DNA from: Alkaliphilus metalliredigens QYMF
Lineage (GTDB): Bacteria > Bacillota > Clostridia > Peptostreptococcales > Natronincolaceae
Length of the DNA: 64,000 nt
Direction of reading: 5' to 3'
Assembly (NCBI RefSeq): GCF_000016985.1
Contig: NC_009633.1
Span: forward strand, 4,755,539-4,819,538
The first letter of the stretch is position 1. Each line of letters begins with the position of its first letter. This document shows positions 42,527 to 51,738 of the stretch, in pieces. The notes beneath the pieces are model-generated. The model was not told where the DNA came from. It did not search any database and saw only the letters and a list, made by a program, of their open reading frames with translations. A program made the translations under genes and the position numbers.

Positions 42527-43570
42527 TTAGTCCCTTAATAGATTTCTCTTGTATGACATCAATGCTAAACCATATAGAATACCACTCAACCCTGTTAGTA
42601 CCAGTAGACTCTCATAAACAACAGCATTGTTTCCTACTGGGAATATGGCCTCTCGAATGGCAAACATCAAATTATATATGGGTATCATGGTGATTAATCG
42701 CGGTGAAAAACTTGGGGTAAAGTAAGAGATCATTGGGGCTGTTAACAGTAAGCTAATCCCTAAGATCCAAATCATTGCCTTTGAAATATTGTCAAAAAAG
42801 CTGGCCAGTAGCATGGCAATGGTGGAACTAAACAAAGTTCCCGCTGCCACAACACTTACAAGCATAGGCCAATTCACATTTATACCCACCGTTAGTAGGG
42901 TAATTAAAATAGTGGAAAGTAGTCCTAACACCACCATTAATACTAACTTACTAAATAGGTACAACCCGACGCCACCTGGAGAGATCATATAGGCTTTAAT
43001 GGTTCCCTCTTCCTTCTCCATAAAGATGAGGGCGGCTAAAAAGATAAACCCTAACATAACTGGTTCATTCAACAGAATCAAGGGCACCATTTGTTTATTA
43101 AATGGTATCTCCCCTAAGCTTCTTTGATCCCTCAGTATCACTGTTTCAATTCCACGATCATTGATTGTCTCTCCATCTAAAATGGCCTCAATTGTTAATG
43201 CAAGGGCTCTTTGGCTTTGTGGATTTTCATAACCCTGCATGATCAACTCAAAGGCAGGGTTCCCCTCCATTTCATAGAGTCGTAAGCCCACTGTGTTTTG
43301 ATTTTCTTTCATTAAAGCGACAATTTCATCTCGAGAAGCCACTGTACTATTTTGTGGCTGTGCATCTAAATAGGTTAACAGTGGTTGAAATTCCTCAATG
43401 CTTTCATCTTCCAATGAATAGATGATATTCGTACTGGTATTTACGCTTTCCGGTATCAGAAACTGAACAACGCCAATTAGGAGCACGGCCACCACCATGA
43501 CAATAAGAAAGAAAAAATTTCGATAGGCGATCTTAAAATCTTTTTTAAGGAGCCCTGCCAATCTCTTCAT
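42527..43570 (-). CDS. ABC-2 type permease (first)
   Basis: 347 residues with the same plan as the downstream permease: an N-terminal helix, an extracytoplasmic domain of about 130 residues, and a C-terminal six-helix block. EKEEGTIKAYMISPGG is the coupling motif. The start codon almost touches the ATPase stop (1 bp apart). The two permeases probably heterodimerise. Confidence 0.85.
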   Translation of the reverse strand: MKRLAGLLKKDFKIAYRNFFFLIVMVVAVLLIGVVQFLIPESVNTSTNIIYSLEDESIEEFQPLLTYLDAQPQNSTVASRDEIVALMKENQNTVGLRLYEMEGNPAFELIMQGYENPQSQRALALTIEAILDGETINDRGIETVILRDQRSLGEIPFNKQMVPLILLNEPVMLGFIFLAALIFMEKEEGTIKAYMISPGGVGLYLFSKLVLMVVLGLLSTILITLLTVGINVNWPMLVSVVAAGTLFSSTIAMLLASFFDNISKAMIWILGISLLLTAPMISYFTPSFSPRLITMIPIYNLMFAIREAIFPVGNNAVVYESLLVLTGLSGILYGLALMSYKRNLLRD

Positions 43571-43571
43571 T

Positions 43572-44426
43572 TTATTTCAGCTCCTTCCCAGTAATTTTTA
43601 TAAATATTTCTTCTAGGGTTGCTTCCTGGGTATGCATTGTTTCAATGTGTTGTGATGCAATGATTTCCTTGAGCTGTTGTCTTTCTTTCTCATCGGTCAA
43701 AGAATAACTTCTTTTTTTCAGTATTTCCTCCTTGAGATATTCCACCTTTACAAAGCGTTCCCCATAAATTAGCTTTAAATTTCTTGGTGAATCTATGGCG
43801 CTTATCTCTCCATTGGTAATAAAGGCTACCCGATCACAGATTTCTTCAGCAATATGCATATTGTGAGTAGTTAAAAAAATAGTTGTTCCCTGCTCTTTTT
43901 TTTCCTTAATGATTCCTTTGATGGTACTTGCTGTATTGGGATCTAATCCTGAAGTGGGTTCATCTAAAAACCAAATTTTAGGTTGGTTTATCATAGATCT
44001 TGCAAATACCAATCGTTGAAGCATTCCCTTGGAATATCCCCCTGCTTTTTGATGAGCTGCGTCCTCAAGCCCTACTCGTTTCAAGAGCCCCATTGGATCC
44101 TCTGTGGGTACATCATACATCTCACTATGGAATTGTAAATTTTCTACTCCAGAAAGCTTTTTATAGATATTGGGTCGTTCAAAGGATACCCCTATATGAT
44201 TAAATAGGGTTTTGCTTTTATTTCCTATGTTTTGCCCATCTATTAAAACGGTTCCCCTTTGAAGTGATAATAGACCAATTAATATATTTTGTGTTGTTGA
44301 TTTCCCTGCGCCACTGGGGCCTAAGAATCCAAATATCTCCCCTTGATTCACTTCAAAACTAACATCTTTTACCGCATAGTGTTCATCCTTTGTATAGGAA
44401 TGATATAAATTTTTTACTGTAATCAT
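43572..44426 (-). CDS. ABC transporter ATPase
   Basis: 284 residues. Walker A GPSGAGKST near 37-45, Walker B IWFLDEPTSGLD near 152-163, and the H-loop LTTHNMH. The signature region reads GGYSKGMLQRL in place of LSGGQ, a common variant in this subgroup. It powers the two ABC-2 permeases encoded downstream. The C-terminal part (about 225-284) contains a coiled regulatory tail. Confidence 0.9.
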   Translation of the reverse strand: MITVKNLYHSYTKDEHYAVKDVSFEVNQGEIFGFLGPSGAGKSTTQNILIGLLSLQRGTVLIDGQNIGNKSKTLFNHIGVSFERPNIYKKLSGVENLQFHSEMYDVPTEDPMGLLKRVGLEDAAHQKAGGYSKGMLQRLVFARSMINQPKIWFLDEPTSGLDPNTASTIKGIIKEKKEQGTTIFLTTHNMHIAEEICDRVAFITNGEISAIDSPRNLKLIYGERFVKVEYLKEEILKKRSYSLTDEKERQQLKEIIASQHIETMHTQEATLEEIFIKITGKELK

Positions 44427-44498
44427 ACCTTCACCCCTTACTTTTTATTATGAAGCTTTATTCACTTCCAACTCACATCTGGCTCGATTGTTCTCTTC

Positions 44499-45128
44499 TT
44501 ATACAGTAAATCCCTTTTCAATAATAAATAACATCTTATCCACCATCTCTAACAGCCTTCTCTCATCCTGTATCATTTCCTCATATCTTATGTCATTGAG
44601 TAAATAGTCTACTATGGATGTGTTTAACGTAGAAATCATATGAGCACCAAATTTCGTGTCAATTTCAGGATTGATCTCTCCTCTTTGTTTTCTTTCCTCG
44701 ATTAACTGTTCCAGAAATTGATTGCTTTTTTCAAGGCCCATTCCTAAAATTTCTTCCTTAAACTTGACATCATTCTCTTTTAAAAAATGATTAGCAATTC
44801 CCACTAGCTGGGGATTCTCCTTTGCAAAAAGTATTCCCCTTACATAAAGTTTTTTGATTAATTCAAAAAAACGTAACTCATCCATCTCTTCTAGACAATC
44901 CTTTAGATAGTGCATTTTTTTCTGTGTTGCGATATCAATCATAAATTTATATAAATCCTTTTTATCCTCAAAATATTGATACAAGCTACCCTTGGCAATA
45001 TTAGCTCGTTCAGCTACCTTAGAAATACTGGCATTATCAAAGCTATTTTTTGAAAATTCTTCTATGGCAACTCCTATGATCCGCTCTCTTTTTTCATCGG
45101 GCAAATTAAAAAATGTTTGCTTTGGCAT
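44499..45128 (-). CDS. TetR-family repressor of the ABC-2 operon
   Basis: 209 residues. The N-terminal helix-turn-helix covers KRERIIGVAIEEF ... ISKVAERANIAKGSLYQYFEDKKDLY (about 13-57), and the C-terminal ligand/dimer domain is variable. It is first in the operon with the ABC-2 exporter. Two exact TetR-type operators lie upstream of its start (45185-45277), so autoregulation with exporter induction by a ligand is likely. The ligand is unknown. Confidence 0.9.
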   Translation of the reverse strand: MPKQTFFNLPDEKRERIIGVAIEEFSKNSFDNASISKVAERANIAKGSLYQYFEDKKDLYKFMIDIATQKKMHYLKDCLEEMDELRFFELIKKLYVRGILFAKENPQLVGIANHFLKENDVKFKEEILGMGLEKSNQFLEQLIEERKQRGEINPEIDTKFGAHMISTLNTSIVDYLLNDIRYEEMIQDERRLLEMVDKMLFIIEKGFTV

Positions 45129-45184
45129 ATCGTCACTCCTCGTATCTTCGGTCTATTGCTAAGACTCTGATTTAAATTTCTTTT

Positions 45185-45277
45185 ATGACTACCCAGTCAT
45201 TTTGATATTAAAAAAATATTCCCCCTTAGTGTGGTCATTATTTCACTGAAAAATACATTATATGACTACCCAGTCAC
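45185..45277. promoter_or_regulatory. Two TetR operators
   Basis: ATGACTACCCAGTCAT (45185-45200) and ATGACTACCCAGTCAC (45262-45277) share the core TGACT-ACCC-AGTCA, a perfect inverted repeat. They lie 77 bp apart, upstream of the TetR start. Binding at both would cover the promoter region. Confidence 0.85.
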
Positions 45278-45332
45278 ATCCTTTCTTCAATTGTATGCTT
45301 CTATGGTTATTCTGTCAAGATAATTTTTATGT

Positions 45333-45370
45333 AAAAAGCCCGTGCATCTGTTTTTCACAATTACACGAGC
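45333..45370 (-). terminator. Terminator of the MutS-like gene
   Basis: On the minus strand GCTCGTG ... CACGGGC (one G-U pair) followed by TTTTTA. Confidence 0.65.
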
Positions 45371-45394
45371 TCTTACCTTGTATCGTTTCTTACC

Positions 45395-47209
45395 TTATCC
45401 TTGGCTGTCGATTTCGATCCCTGCCATTTTAATTAAATATAGGGCATTTCTAGTTGTTGATATTCCAGGTCTAAGCCTATAGTCAAAGTATATCTGATTA
45501 TCTTTATAATGCTCTTGGAAATGATAGTTTTTAATATTGCCATGACTGTCCTTTTCAATCTCTCCCAGTTCAAGGTCATGGGTGGAGATTAACCCCATGG
45601 CACCATCCTCATAAAGCTGTTTAATTAGAGTCTTGGCGCCAATATGTCTATCATGAGAATTTGTCCCCTTAAAGACTTCATCAATTAGAAAAAATACTTG
45701 CTCATTTTCCTTGCTTGCCTTAACAATTTTCTTTATTCTCAGTAGCTCGCCATAAAAAGAAGAGATGTTTTTTTCTAGATTATCACTTATTCTCATACAG
45801 GTATGGATTTCCATGAGGGAGCACTTCATACTAGAAGCGCAGACCGGGGTCCCCATATAGGCCAACACTAAATTAATGCCTAGGGTTCTCAATAGGGTGC
45901 TCTTCCCTGACATATTAGATCCCGTAATGAGTAGGATTCTAGATGGGTCCTTAATATCTACATCATTACATACCTGTTTATTGGTAAGTAGTGGATGCCC
46001 TACTGCTTTGCCCTGAAAAACCCATGGCTCATCTACAATCTCTGGGATACTCCATTGTGGATAATCATGTCCTATATTAGCAAGGCTTGATAATGCCTCT
46101 ATTTCTCCTACTACCTCCAGCCATTCCTGAATTTGTCCTCCTGATTGTCTTTTCCAAGCTTCTAGGGCAATCATACATTGGTAATCCCATAGTATTAGTA
46201 TATTAATTGGAAAAAACATTAAGTTATTTCGATTTAAAATTCTATCTGCAATGACTTCCAGCCTTTTCAATTGTTGAACAGCGCTTAATCCTTTGTTATC
46301 ACGTAGTCTATTCTTTAACTCCTTCAAGTAATCAGAGGTAAACCCTTCCTTTTCCACATGGGCTAACATCCGAGTATACACCCTAATGGCATCTTTATAT
46401 TGATACACTGGATTTAATTCCTTACTTCTTTGTTTCACATTGATTAAAAGTATCAGTATGTGGAGCACCAGTAGAACCATAGCTGATTGTACAGGTAAAA
46501 AATCAGTAAAATAGCTCACAATAAAGGTGGTGACAGTCACCATAGGTAGTACCCTCATCCCCATGACTAACCAAGGTCTTGAATAGACTTCATTTCTACT
46601 CCCCGCCCAATTGATTAGTCCTCCTTTGTCATGGCTTTTATCCTCTATTCGCATCCCCTCTGCTTGAAGTCTTTGGCGCCACCATCGTTTCCTTGATAGT
46701 TCCTGAAGAGCTTCCTGTCTTTGGTTGATTACATCCTTGTTTTTCTCCGGTTCTGATAATAATCTGGCAAGTCTAACCCTGCCTACATATGTTGTACATC
46801 GATTGACCCATTGGAAAAGAGATCCCCTTCCAAATATGTCTAGATCACTACTGAAAGGATGTTCCTCATCTTTAAATTCATCACCTCGGTCTTCAAGGTC
46901 TATCCACGTTCCCTCTACCCTTTGAATGGATTGTCCATTGATTTTCTCTAGCATGGCGATATATTGTTGGGTCATTTTTAGGCTATTGAACACCCTCACC
47001 AGGTAAATAAACACCCCTACAGACAACATAAATATAATCAATGAAAGATTGTTATTTCTTGATCCTAATAGAAAACCTCCGTTTATGAGACCAACTATTC
47101 CAGCCAAAAGCCTAAAATTTCCTATTGTATTAATTGATTTTCCTAGCTTACAAAATGCTTGGGAATAGTATTTGACTCTTCTTTCATAGATTGCCTTGAC
47201 GTTTTGCAA
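45395..47209 (-). CDS. Membrane-associated MutS-family ATPase
   Basis: 604 residues. The C-terminal half is a MutS-type ATPase: Walker A TGSNMSGKSTLLRT near 412, then the LIDEVFKGTNSHDRH Walker B/D-loop and STHDLELGE. The N-terminal half has four predicted membrane helices (about 25-70 and 215-260), which mismatch-recognition MutS lacks. This matches the uncharacterised membrane MutS-like subgroup. It should not act in classical mismatch repair; role unknown. It is followed by its own terminator. Confidence 0.8.
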   Translation of the reverse strand: MQNVKAIYERRVKYYSQAFCKLGKSINTIGNFRLLAGIVGLINGGFLLGSRNNNLSLIIFMLSVGVFIYLVRVFNSLKMTQQYIAMLEKINGQSIQRVEGTWIDLEDRGDEFKDEEHPFSSDLDIFGRGSLFQWVNRCTTYVGRVRLARLLSEPEKNKDVINQRQEALQELSRKRWWRQRLQAEGMRIEDKSHDKGGLINWAGSRNEVYSRPWLVMGMRVLPMVTVTTFIVSYFTDFLPVQSAMVLLVLHILILLINVKQRSKELNPVYQYKDAIRVYTRMLAHVEKEGFTSDYLKELKNRLRDNKGLSAVQQLKRLEVIADRILNRNNLMFFPINILILWDYQCMIALEAWKRQSGGQIQEWLEVVGEIEALSSLANIGHDYPQWSIPEIVDEPWVFQGKAVGHPLLTNKQVCNDVDIKDPSRILLITGSNMSGKSTLLRTLGINLVLAYMGTPVCASSMKCSLMEIHTCMRISDNLEKNISSFYGELLRIKKIVKASKENEQVFFLIDEVFKGTNSHDRHIGAKTLIKQLYEDGAMGLISTHDLELGEIEKDSHGNIKNYHFQEHYKDNQIYFDYRLRPGISTTRNALYLIKMAGIEIDSQG

Positions 47210-47384
47210 AGTAAAGTCTCCTCTCCAATTTAATTCACTTAACTATTATAGATAATTAATGTTCACTTGCTTACCTATCTTAGCATATACTCCCTTTAAA
47301 ATAACTTATCATATTATGACATAGAATCAAAATCATTGTTCCACATAATCAAATTTATCTTTTTATTCCAATTATTAGCCAATG

Positions 47385-47419
47385 CAGAAAAAAGATGCCC
47401 ATAAGAGCATCTTTTTCTG
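47385..47419 (-). terminator. Terminator downstream of siderophore-protein remnant
   Basis: AAAAAGATGC / GCATCTTTTT stem with T runs on both strands (47389-47416). The 47210-47384 spacer has nothing else visible. Confidence 0.8.
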
Positions 47420-47439
47420 TATTATAAAATTTGAAACCA

Positions 47440-47799
47440 TTACTTAATGGCTGCATGAACCTCTTCAATCATCATATTTGTTCCAGTGATTCCACCGGAA
47501 GCAACATACCAAAGTTGAGAATTAAGATACACAATTTTGTCATTTTGATATGCCTGTGTCATACTAATCATCTCATTATCCAGTACTTGTTCTGCAGCAA
47601 CACTACCACCCGTTACCGCTGCTCTATCAATCACAAAAAGATAATCTGGATCTATTTCCAATACGTATTCGTAGGAAACATTTTGACCATGATTGGCCAT
47701 GATAATCAAAGCATTTTTCCCATTTCCCACCACATCTTGATGTAAAGCTTCAAGGGCATTATTGATACTGATAAGCTCACTTTCTACCTGCTCTCCCAT
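47440..47799 (-). pseudogene. C-terminal remnant of a siderophore-binding protein
   Basis: 119 residues matching the C-terminal lobe of FatB/YclQ-type iron-chelate binding lipoproteins (ALIIMANHGQNVSYEYVLEIDPDYLFVIDR). An in-frame stop lies 7 codons before the ATG. The signal peptide and N-terminal lobe, about 200 residues, are missing. It sits 18 bp from a permease fragment, so the genes normally between (second permease, ATPase) were deleted. It should be non-functional. Confidence 0.78.
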
Positions 47800-47817
47800 A
47801 TCAAAATTTTGTATTTG

Positions 47818-48291
47818 TCATGATGCATTCCTCCTCATTAACAAATAAAGAAAGATAACGCTTCCTATTACGCCAACCATCAATCCTATTGGAATCTCAT
47901 AGGGAAAAATAATCAAACGTCCTAGTATATCGCAGGCCAAAAGGAATGCTGCTCCCAATAAAGCTGTTGTTAAAATATTCTTTTTTAGATAGTCCCCCTG
48001 ATAAATGGTAACGATATTAGGTATAATCAAACCTAAAAAAGGGATTCTCCCTACGGTAATGACAACCAAAGAAGAGAGTAAAGCCACAATGGTAATACCT
48101 ATATTCACAACTTGATTGTAATTGAGCCCTAGGTTCGCGGAAAAATCCTCACCCATACCAGCCACAGTAAACTTGTTGGCATATAGGAAGGCAATGATCA
48201 CCAGTGGAATACTTAAGTATAAAAGCTCATACCTCCCTTTAATCACCAGTGAAAAGTTCCCCTGCATCCAGGACGAAATGTTTTGGACCAA
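47818..48291 (-). pseudogene. C-terminal remnant of an iron-siderophore permease
   Basis: 157 residues of a FecCD-type permease (YclN/FatD group): KGRYELLYLSIPLVIIAFLYANKF, GMGEDFSANLGLNY, GRIPFLGLIIPNIV, and CDILGRLIIFPYEIP. A full permease is about 320 residues, so the N-terminal half is missing. In-frame homologous sequence continues upstream to about 48310 and then hits a TAA. The divergent AraC gene starts at the same point. Confidence 0.8.
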
Positions 48292-48320
48292 ATCATACCG
48301 ATAGGCAAAAAATGTTGTAA

Positions 48321-49001
48321 TTGATTACCGAGGCTCTGGAAAGCTTTTTCTACGCTACTCATATTCCAATAAAAGCATTTGATTTAAATGAATGTGGGAT
48401 TTGTTCAATGGGATATGGAGAGGAAGAAAACCAGCCTTTTGTTAATCTATCTTATTTGAAAGATGCCTACTTTACAGCCTGTTATCTAGATCCTACCGAT
48501 ACCAATAGGGGGTTCTGCATTATGGGCCCTTATACTTCATCACTGCAAAGAAATGACCAATCGCTCTTGTATAAACCGCTAAGTTGTATTTCACACTTAG
48601 TTTCACTACTACATAGCCTCGTTAGAGATACAACTCAAATACACCAAGGACAGATAGGTATCCACGGCATGCCCTTGGGTCTTTATGTAAAAAAAGCCTT
48701 AGATTACATTCAGGCTAAGTATAGCGAGCCCATTACCTTAACCGAACTGGCTCACGATTTAAAAATTAACAGATGCTATTTTTGTACCTTATTCAAAAAA
48801 GAAACCAACAAAACCTTTTCACAATATTTGAATGAGATCAGAATAGAAAGAAGCAAAGAATTGCTACCGGAAAACAAGCTATCTATATTAGACATTGCCC
48901 TGGCGGTTGGCTTTAATAATCAAAGCTATTATACGATGACCTTTAAGAAGCTGGCTAATCAAACGCCCTTAGAGTTTAGAAAAATATCCCTTATGCTTTA
49001 A
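48321..49001 (+). CDS. AraC-family regulator, possibly 5'-truncated
   Basis: 226 residues. The C-terminal AraC DNA-binding domain has both helix-turn-helix motifs (ITLTELAHDLKINRCYFCTLFKKE and ISILDIALAVGFNNQSYYTMTFKK). The N-terminal part is a short sensor domain. The frame opens at a TTG (48321) with no ribosome site, right at the break where the permease fragment ends. The original start may therefore have been lost in the same deletion. It would have regulated the siderophore locus; function today is doubtful. Confidence 0.7.
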   Translation: MITEALESFFYATHIPIKAFDLNECGICSMGYGEEENQPFVNLSYLKDAYFTACYLDPTDTNRGFCIMGPYTSSLQRNDQSLLYKPLSCISHLVSLLHSLVRDTTQIHQGQIGIHGMPLGLYVKKALDYIQAKYSEPITLTELAHDLKINRCYFCTLFKKETNKTFSQYLNEIRIERSKELLPENKLSILDIALAVGFNNQSYYTMTFKKLANQTPLEFRKISLML

Positions 49002-49095
49002 ATTTGTTTAACTTCTTTCCTACCCTAACGCCATTACAATTTCCTCCTACTTTGTATTCAACATAATACCTCTTAATTATGTAATGTGTTGAACT

Positions 49096-49150
49096 AAAAA
49101 AATACACAACAGGGAAGTTTTTCTAAAACCTCCCTTTTTGTGTATTTTTA
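49096..49150 (+). terminator. Terminator of the AraC gene
   Basis: A long stem AAAAATACACAA / TTGTGTATTTTT with an inner GGGA-GTTTT / AAAAC-TCCC hairpin. The spacer 49151-49325 also holds a perfect 10-bp palindrome TCAACACAAT/ATTGTGTTGA (49175-49198). Confidence 0.8.
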
Positions 49151-49325
49151 AATGTTTTATTGCTTTCTCTGAGTTCAACACAATTACCATTGTGTTGACT
49201 TGGGATTGTGTGAAATAAGCTCACTGGTTTTATATACTAAAAAGTTTTCTTTACTCTCTTCATTATACTAAAGAAATATACCTCTATAAGGTTAATAATT
49301 TAATATAAAAAAGACAATGTGAAAA

Positions 49326-49493
49326 TCACTTTTCATTTAATTTTTTGTTAATAGAATCTAGAACTTTTTCTAATTTTTCATATCTTTCATTATCTTTTTT
49401 AAATTTTTTTAGTAATCTAATTGCTAAATAAACTATTGCCATCCAGAATACAATGTTTAAGATTAAGAATACGAGAGTCCAAACTACTTCCAT
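49326..49493 (-). CDS. 55-residue single-helix membrane protein
   Basis: An ATG with GGAGGTGTTGAT upstream encodes 55 residues. One N-terminal transmembrane helix (VVWTLVFLILNIVFWMAIVYLAI, shortened: residues about 3-26) is followed by a basic, then coiled-coil-like tail (KKFKKDNERYEKLEKVLDS). Not recognised. It lies at the left border of the variable region and could be an immunity-like or regulatory membrane peptide; that is speculation. Confidence 0.6.
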   Translation of the reverse strand: MEVVWTLVFLILNIVFWMAIVYLAIRLLKKFKKDNERYEKLEKVLDSINKKLNEK

Positions 49494-49565
49494 ATCAACA
49501 CCTCCAATTAACTTGTTATTTAGAAATTATACTGTATGATTTATAGATATTTGAAGATATAAGAA

Positions 49566-49615
49566 CCAATAATAACCAAACTAAAATGTTATAACTTGAG
49601 TTTGGTTATTATTGG
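49566..49615. terminator. Long perfect hairpin
   Basis: A 17-bp perfect stem CCAATAATAACCAAACT (49566-49582) / AGTTTGGTTATTATTGG (49599-49615). No T run on either side, so it may be a terminator remnant. Confidence 0.45.
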
Positions 49616-49705
49616 ATTTAGTGATTGTTATATTGGATTACAGATTTAAAATCAATTACTAATTTGCGGTATTAAAAAATTCAAACCTAGTCCGCGGTTA
49701 AGTTA

Positions 49706-49978
49706 TTAATAATTATCGTAGCCTATACCTATTACTGATAGTAATGTATTCTTTTTTATAGACCCTATTCCATCTATGACTATATAATACTCTACTTGCC
49801 CAGAACCTTCCAAGAATACCGACTGACCATCGCTTGATATGTTATAAAAATTAGACTGAATATCAGGCGTATATGTAGTGCCTGCTGTAACCATAGTATT
49901 TAAAATAATTAAAGCGTCTGGATTAGATCCAAGCGCTTCGTACTTAGCATTGTGTTGAACTCGTGGAAGTTCTGAGCT
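49706..49978 (-). pseudogene. Fragment of an unrecognised gene
   Basis: An open frame of 91 codons (ending at 49706) is closed by TAA just upstream of 49978 and has no ATG with a ribosome site at its start. Its translation includes QHNAKYEALGSNPDALII and ends in NTLLSVIGIGYDNY, a coherent beta-rich sequence. Probably the C-terminal remnant of a secreted or surface protein. Family not recognised. Confidence 0.4.
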
Positions 49979-49997
49979 TTATAGTTACTATGCCATT
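49949..49997. repeat. Dispersed repeat, copy 1
   Basis: ATTGTGTTGAACTCGTGGAAG...CTTTATAGTTACTATG, matching 60234-60283 with about eight mismatches over 50 bases. The copies lie in the same orientation, near two of the secreted-protein genes. Confidence 0.6.
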
Positions 49998-50140
49998 TGC
50001 AACACAAGGAAATATGGGACGGTTCTTTTGATTACGAAATTGATATCAGCGTCTATGAAACCTCTAAAATACTCGCAAATTGACGCTGCTTTACACTTTC
50101 TATACACTTAGCAAATGACTATTTTTTAAAAAAATTTCTA

Positions 50141-50530
50141 TTAATGTGTTTCTACTTGTATATTTAATTCTCCGTCTAGACTAATAGAAGTAATATCAAT
50201 ATATATATAAGAGTAAAATTCAGAAACATAACCTATAATGTTATAATTTTTACTTTTTCCTGACTCGGATATATGCTTCAAATTAACTGCATTTTCATTA
50301 AATCCTCCTACATAGTATTCAAATGAGATATCAGTATAAGACTGTATATTAGAGATACTAAACTCTTTTTCATTATCATTTGAGCTAAAAATTAAATTTT
50401 CTATGTTTTCGTTAGTGTGATTTCTTATGGTAATAGTAGTTTCATTATTTTGAAAAAACATGTATTTTGTTGCCAATAATACAGTTAAACTACTCAAAAA
50501 CAATATTATTAATATTTTTTTTGTTGACAT
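50141..50530 (-). CDS. Membrane-anchored small protein
   Basis: 129 residues from the ATG at 50530, preceded by AAGGAGCG eight to nine bases upstream; the longer frame start at 50578 lacks a ribosome site. One N-terminal transmembrane helix (about 5-24) is followed by about 100 mostly beta-rich residues outside the cell. Not recognised. It lies 82 bp downstream of the secreted DUF6973 protein on the same strand, so cotranscription is likely. An immunity or processing role is possible but unproven. Confidence 0.6.
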   Translation of the reverse strand: MSTKKILIILFLSSLTVLLATKYMFFQNNETTITIRNHTNENIENLIFSSNDNEKEFSISNIQSYTDISFEYYVGGFNENAVNLKHISESGKSKNYNIIGYVSEFYSYIYIDITSISLDGELNIQVETH

Positions 50531-50612
50531 ATATGCAACGCTCCTTAAAAACATGAGACAAATAACAATCTTACTCATCTCATGTTAAATAATTCTACTT
50601 TTTTACATTATA

Positions 50613-51473
50613 CTAATACGTATATAAATATCTTAAGCTATTTCTGTTATCATATACCTTTTTAGCTAAAGCGGTACTCACTAATGTACTATTCAAATCA
50701 AATATATCTCTCCCTTTTTTATTATTATATAAATCCATATCCTTATGATCTAGCAATGTATATCCATCAAGTACACCATTTGAATTTTTAGATTTTTCTT
50801 GTAATACGGAACTAGGATAATCCTCATGAGCAGTTGCAAACGCCGCTGCCTTACTAATACCAGTAGATTTCGAAGTAATTGCTCCAATATATTTAGCCAT
50901 TAAAGCGTTCCATACCGCATGCCTATATGCATCTGAAGGATCTCCTACTAAATTATGGCCATAATATTGTTTAGTGCAATAATTTGCATCGTTAACAGCC
51001 AGTTGTATTGGATTTACAAGCAATGGATTTGCAACAATAAAAATTTTTTCTGCAGTTGTTAAATTTGACCAACCGCTTGGATAGATAATTGATTTTACCA
51101 TTATATCATTCTCTAAAGAAAGAGTTTCATCTATTAGCCTAATTAATTTTTCATCACTAAGTTTTGGATTTCTTTCCTTTATATCCTGCAAATAATCTAT
51201 AAACTCATCACTTATTGTCAATATATTATTTATGTCATTTTGTTTATGTTCTTGTATTTTATTTTTGTCTACTTTCTTAGTATCCTGAGATTCTATTAGC
51301 TCTACACCAATTATTCCAAACTGTTCTTGATCACCATTATAAACAGTAGTAGAAATACTTTCTTCATTCGAAAAATTCATTTGATTATTAGCTATTTCTT
51401 GTGCAGATATTGGCGCTATACTCCCAAAACATAATACACTTATCAACATTACGCATAAAGATTTTTTCATCAT
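50613..51473 (-). CDS. Secreted protein with DUF6973-type domain
   Basis: 286 residues. A signal peptide (to about residue 24, ISAQ) is followed by a variable linker, then a C-terminal domain with GWSNLTTAEKIFIVANP (about 129-145), PSDAYRHAVWNALMA (about 176-190), AHEDY and a final D-N-N-x-x-G stretch (MDLYNNKKGRD). These match the DUF6973 pattern, whose conserved His, Glu and Asn suggest a hydrolase or effector domain; no function is established. It occupies the position where other cassettes carry unrelated secreted proteins. Confidence 0.7.
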   Translation of the reverse strand: MMKKSLCVMLISVLCFGSIAPISAQEIANNQMNFSNEESISTTVYNGDQEQFGIIGVELIESQDTKKVDKNKIQEHKQNDINNILTISDEFIDYLQDIKERNPKLSDEKLIRLIDETLSLENDIMVKSIIYPSGWSNLTTAEKIFIVANPLLVNPIQLAVNDANYCTKQYYGHNLVGDPSDAYRHAVWNALMAKYIGAITSKSTGISKAAAFATAHEDYPSSVLQEKSKNSNGVLDGYTLLDHKDMDLYNNKKGRDIFDLNSTLVSTALAKKVYDNRNSLRYLYTY

Positions 51474-51588
51474 CTCATTTTTCCTCCTTAGTATCTAATA
51501 GTTTTCCCGAAAACTTTAAAGTTAAGTTATCCCAGCTTTCTTAATGATTGCTGGTTTTAAGGTTCATCTAGATGCGTGACTCAACTTA

Positions 51589-51687
51589 TTAAAAGCTCAC
51601 TCTAACTTGTTTTTTAAAATTTTCATTTGATATTGTGACATTACTGTAAGCCTTTGTGTATAATGTACTAGGGTCTCTTATTTTCAT
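51589..51687 (-). CDS. 32-residue cassette peptide, intact copy
   Basis: An ATG with GAAGGAGGAAAC encodes MKIRDPSTLYTKAYSNVTIS followed by a charged tail ending in RVSF. The same peptide recurs with a stop at codon 25 (61559-61633) and as a nine-residue remnant (53216-53245). In each copy it sits between the cassette hairpin and the secreted gene. A TTGAAA-N17-TAAATA promoter lies upstream. Function unknown; loosely reminiscent of a FlgM N-terminus, not enough to call. Confidence 0.5.
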   Translation of the reverse strand: MKIRDPSTLYTKAYSNVTISNENFKKQVRVSF

Positions 51688-51705
51688 GTTTCCTCCTTCT
51701 TTGTT

Positions 51706-51734
51706 TATTTAAAGTGTACAATATGGAATTTCAA
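51706..51734 (-). promoter_or_regulatory. Candidate promoter of the cassette (copy 0)
   Basis: Minus strand TTGAAA (51729-51734), a 17-bp spacer, then TAAATA (51706-51711), upstream of the small peptide. The third cassette has the same arrangement (TTGAAA-N17-AAAATA at 61658-61686). Confidence 0.5.
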
Positions 51735-51738
51735 TACT

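Noticed and set aside
51589-51687. FlgM anti-sigma factor fragment
   Set aside because: Only the MKI start and a later AY are shared with FlgM; too little to support the name.
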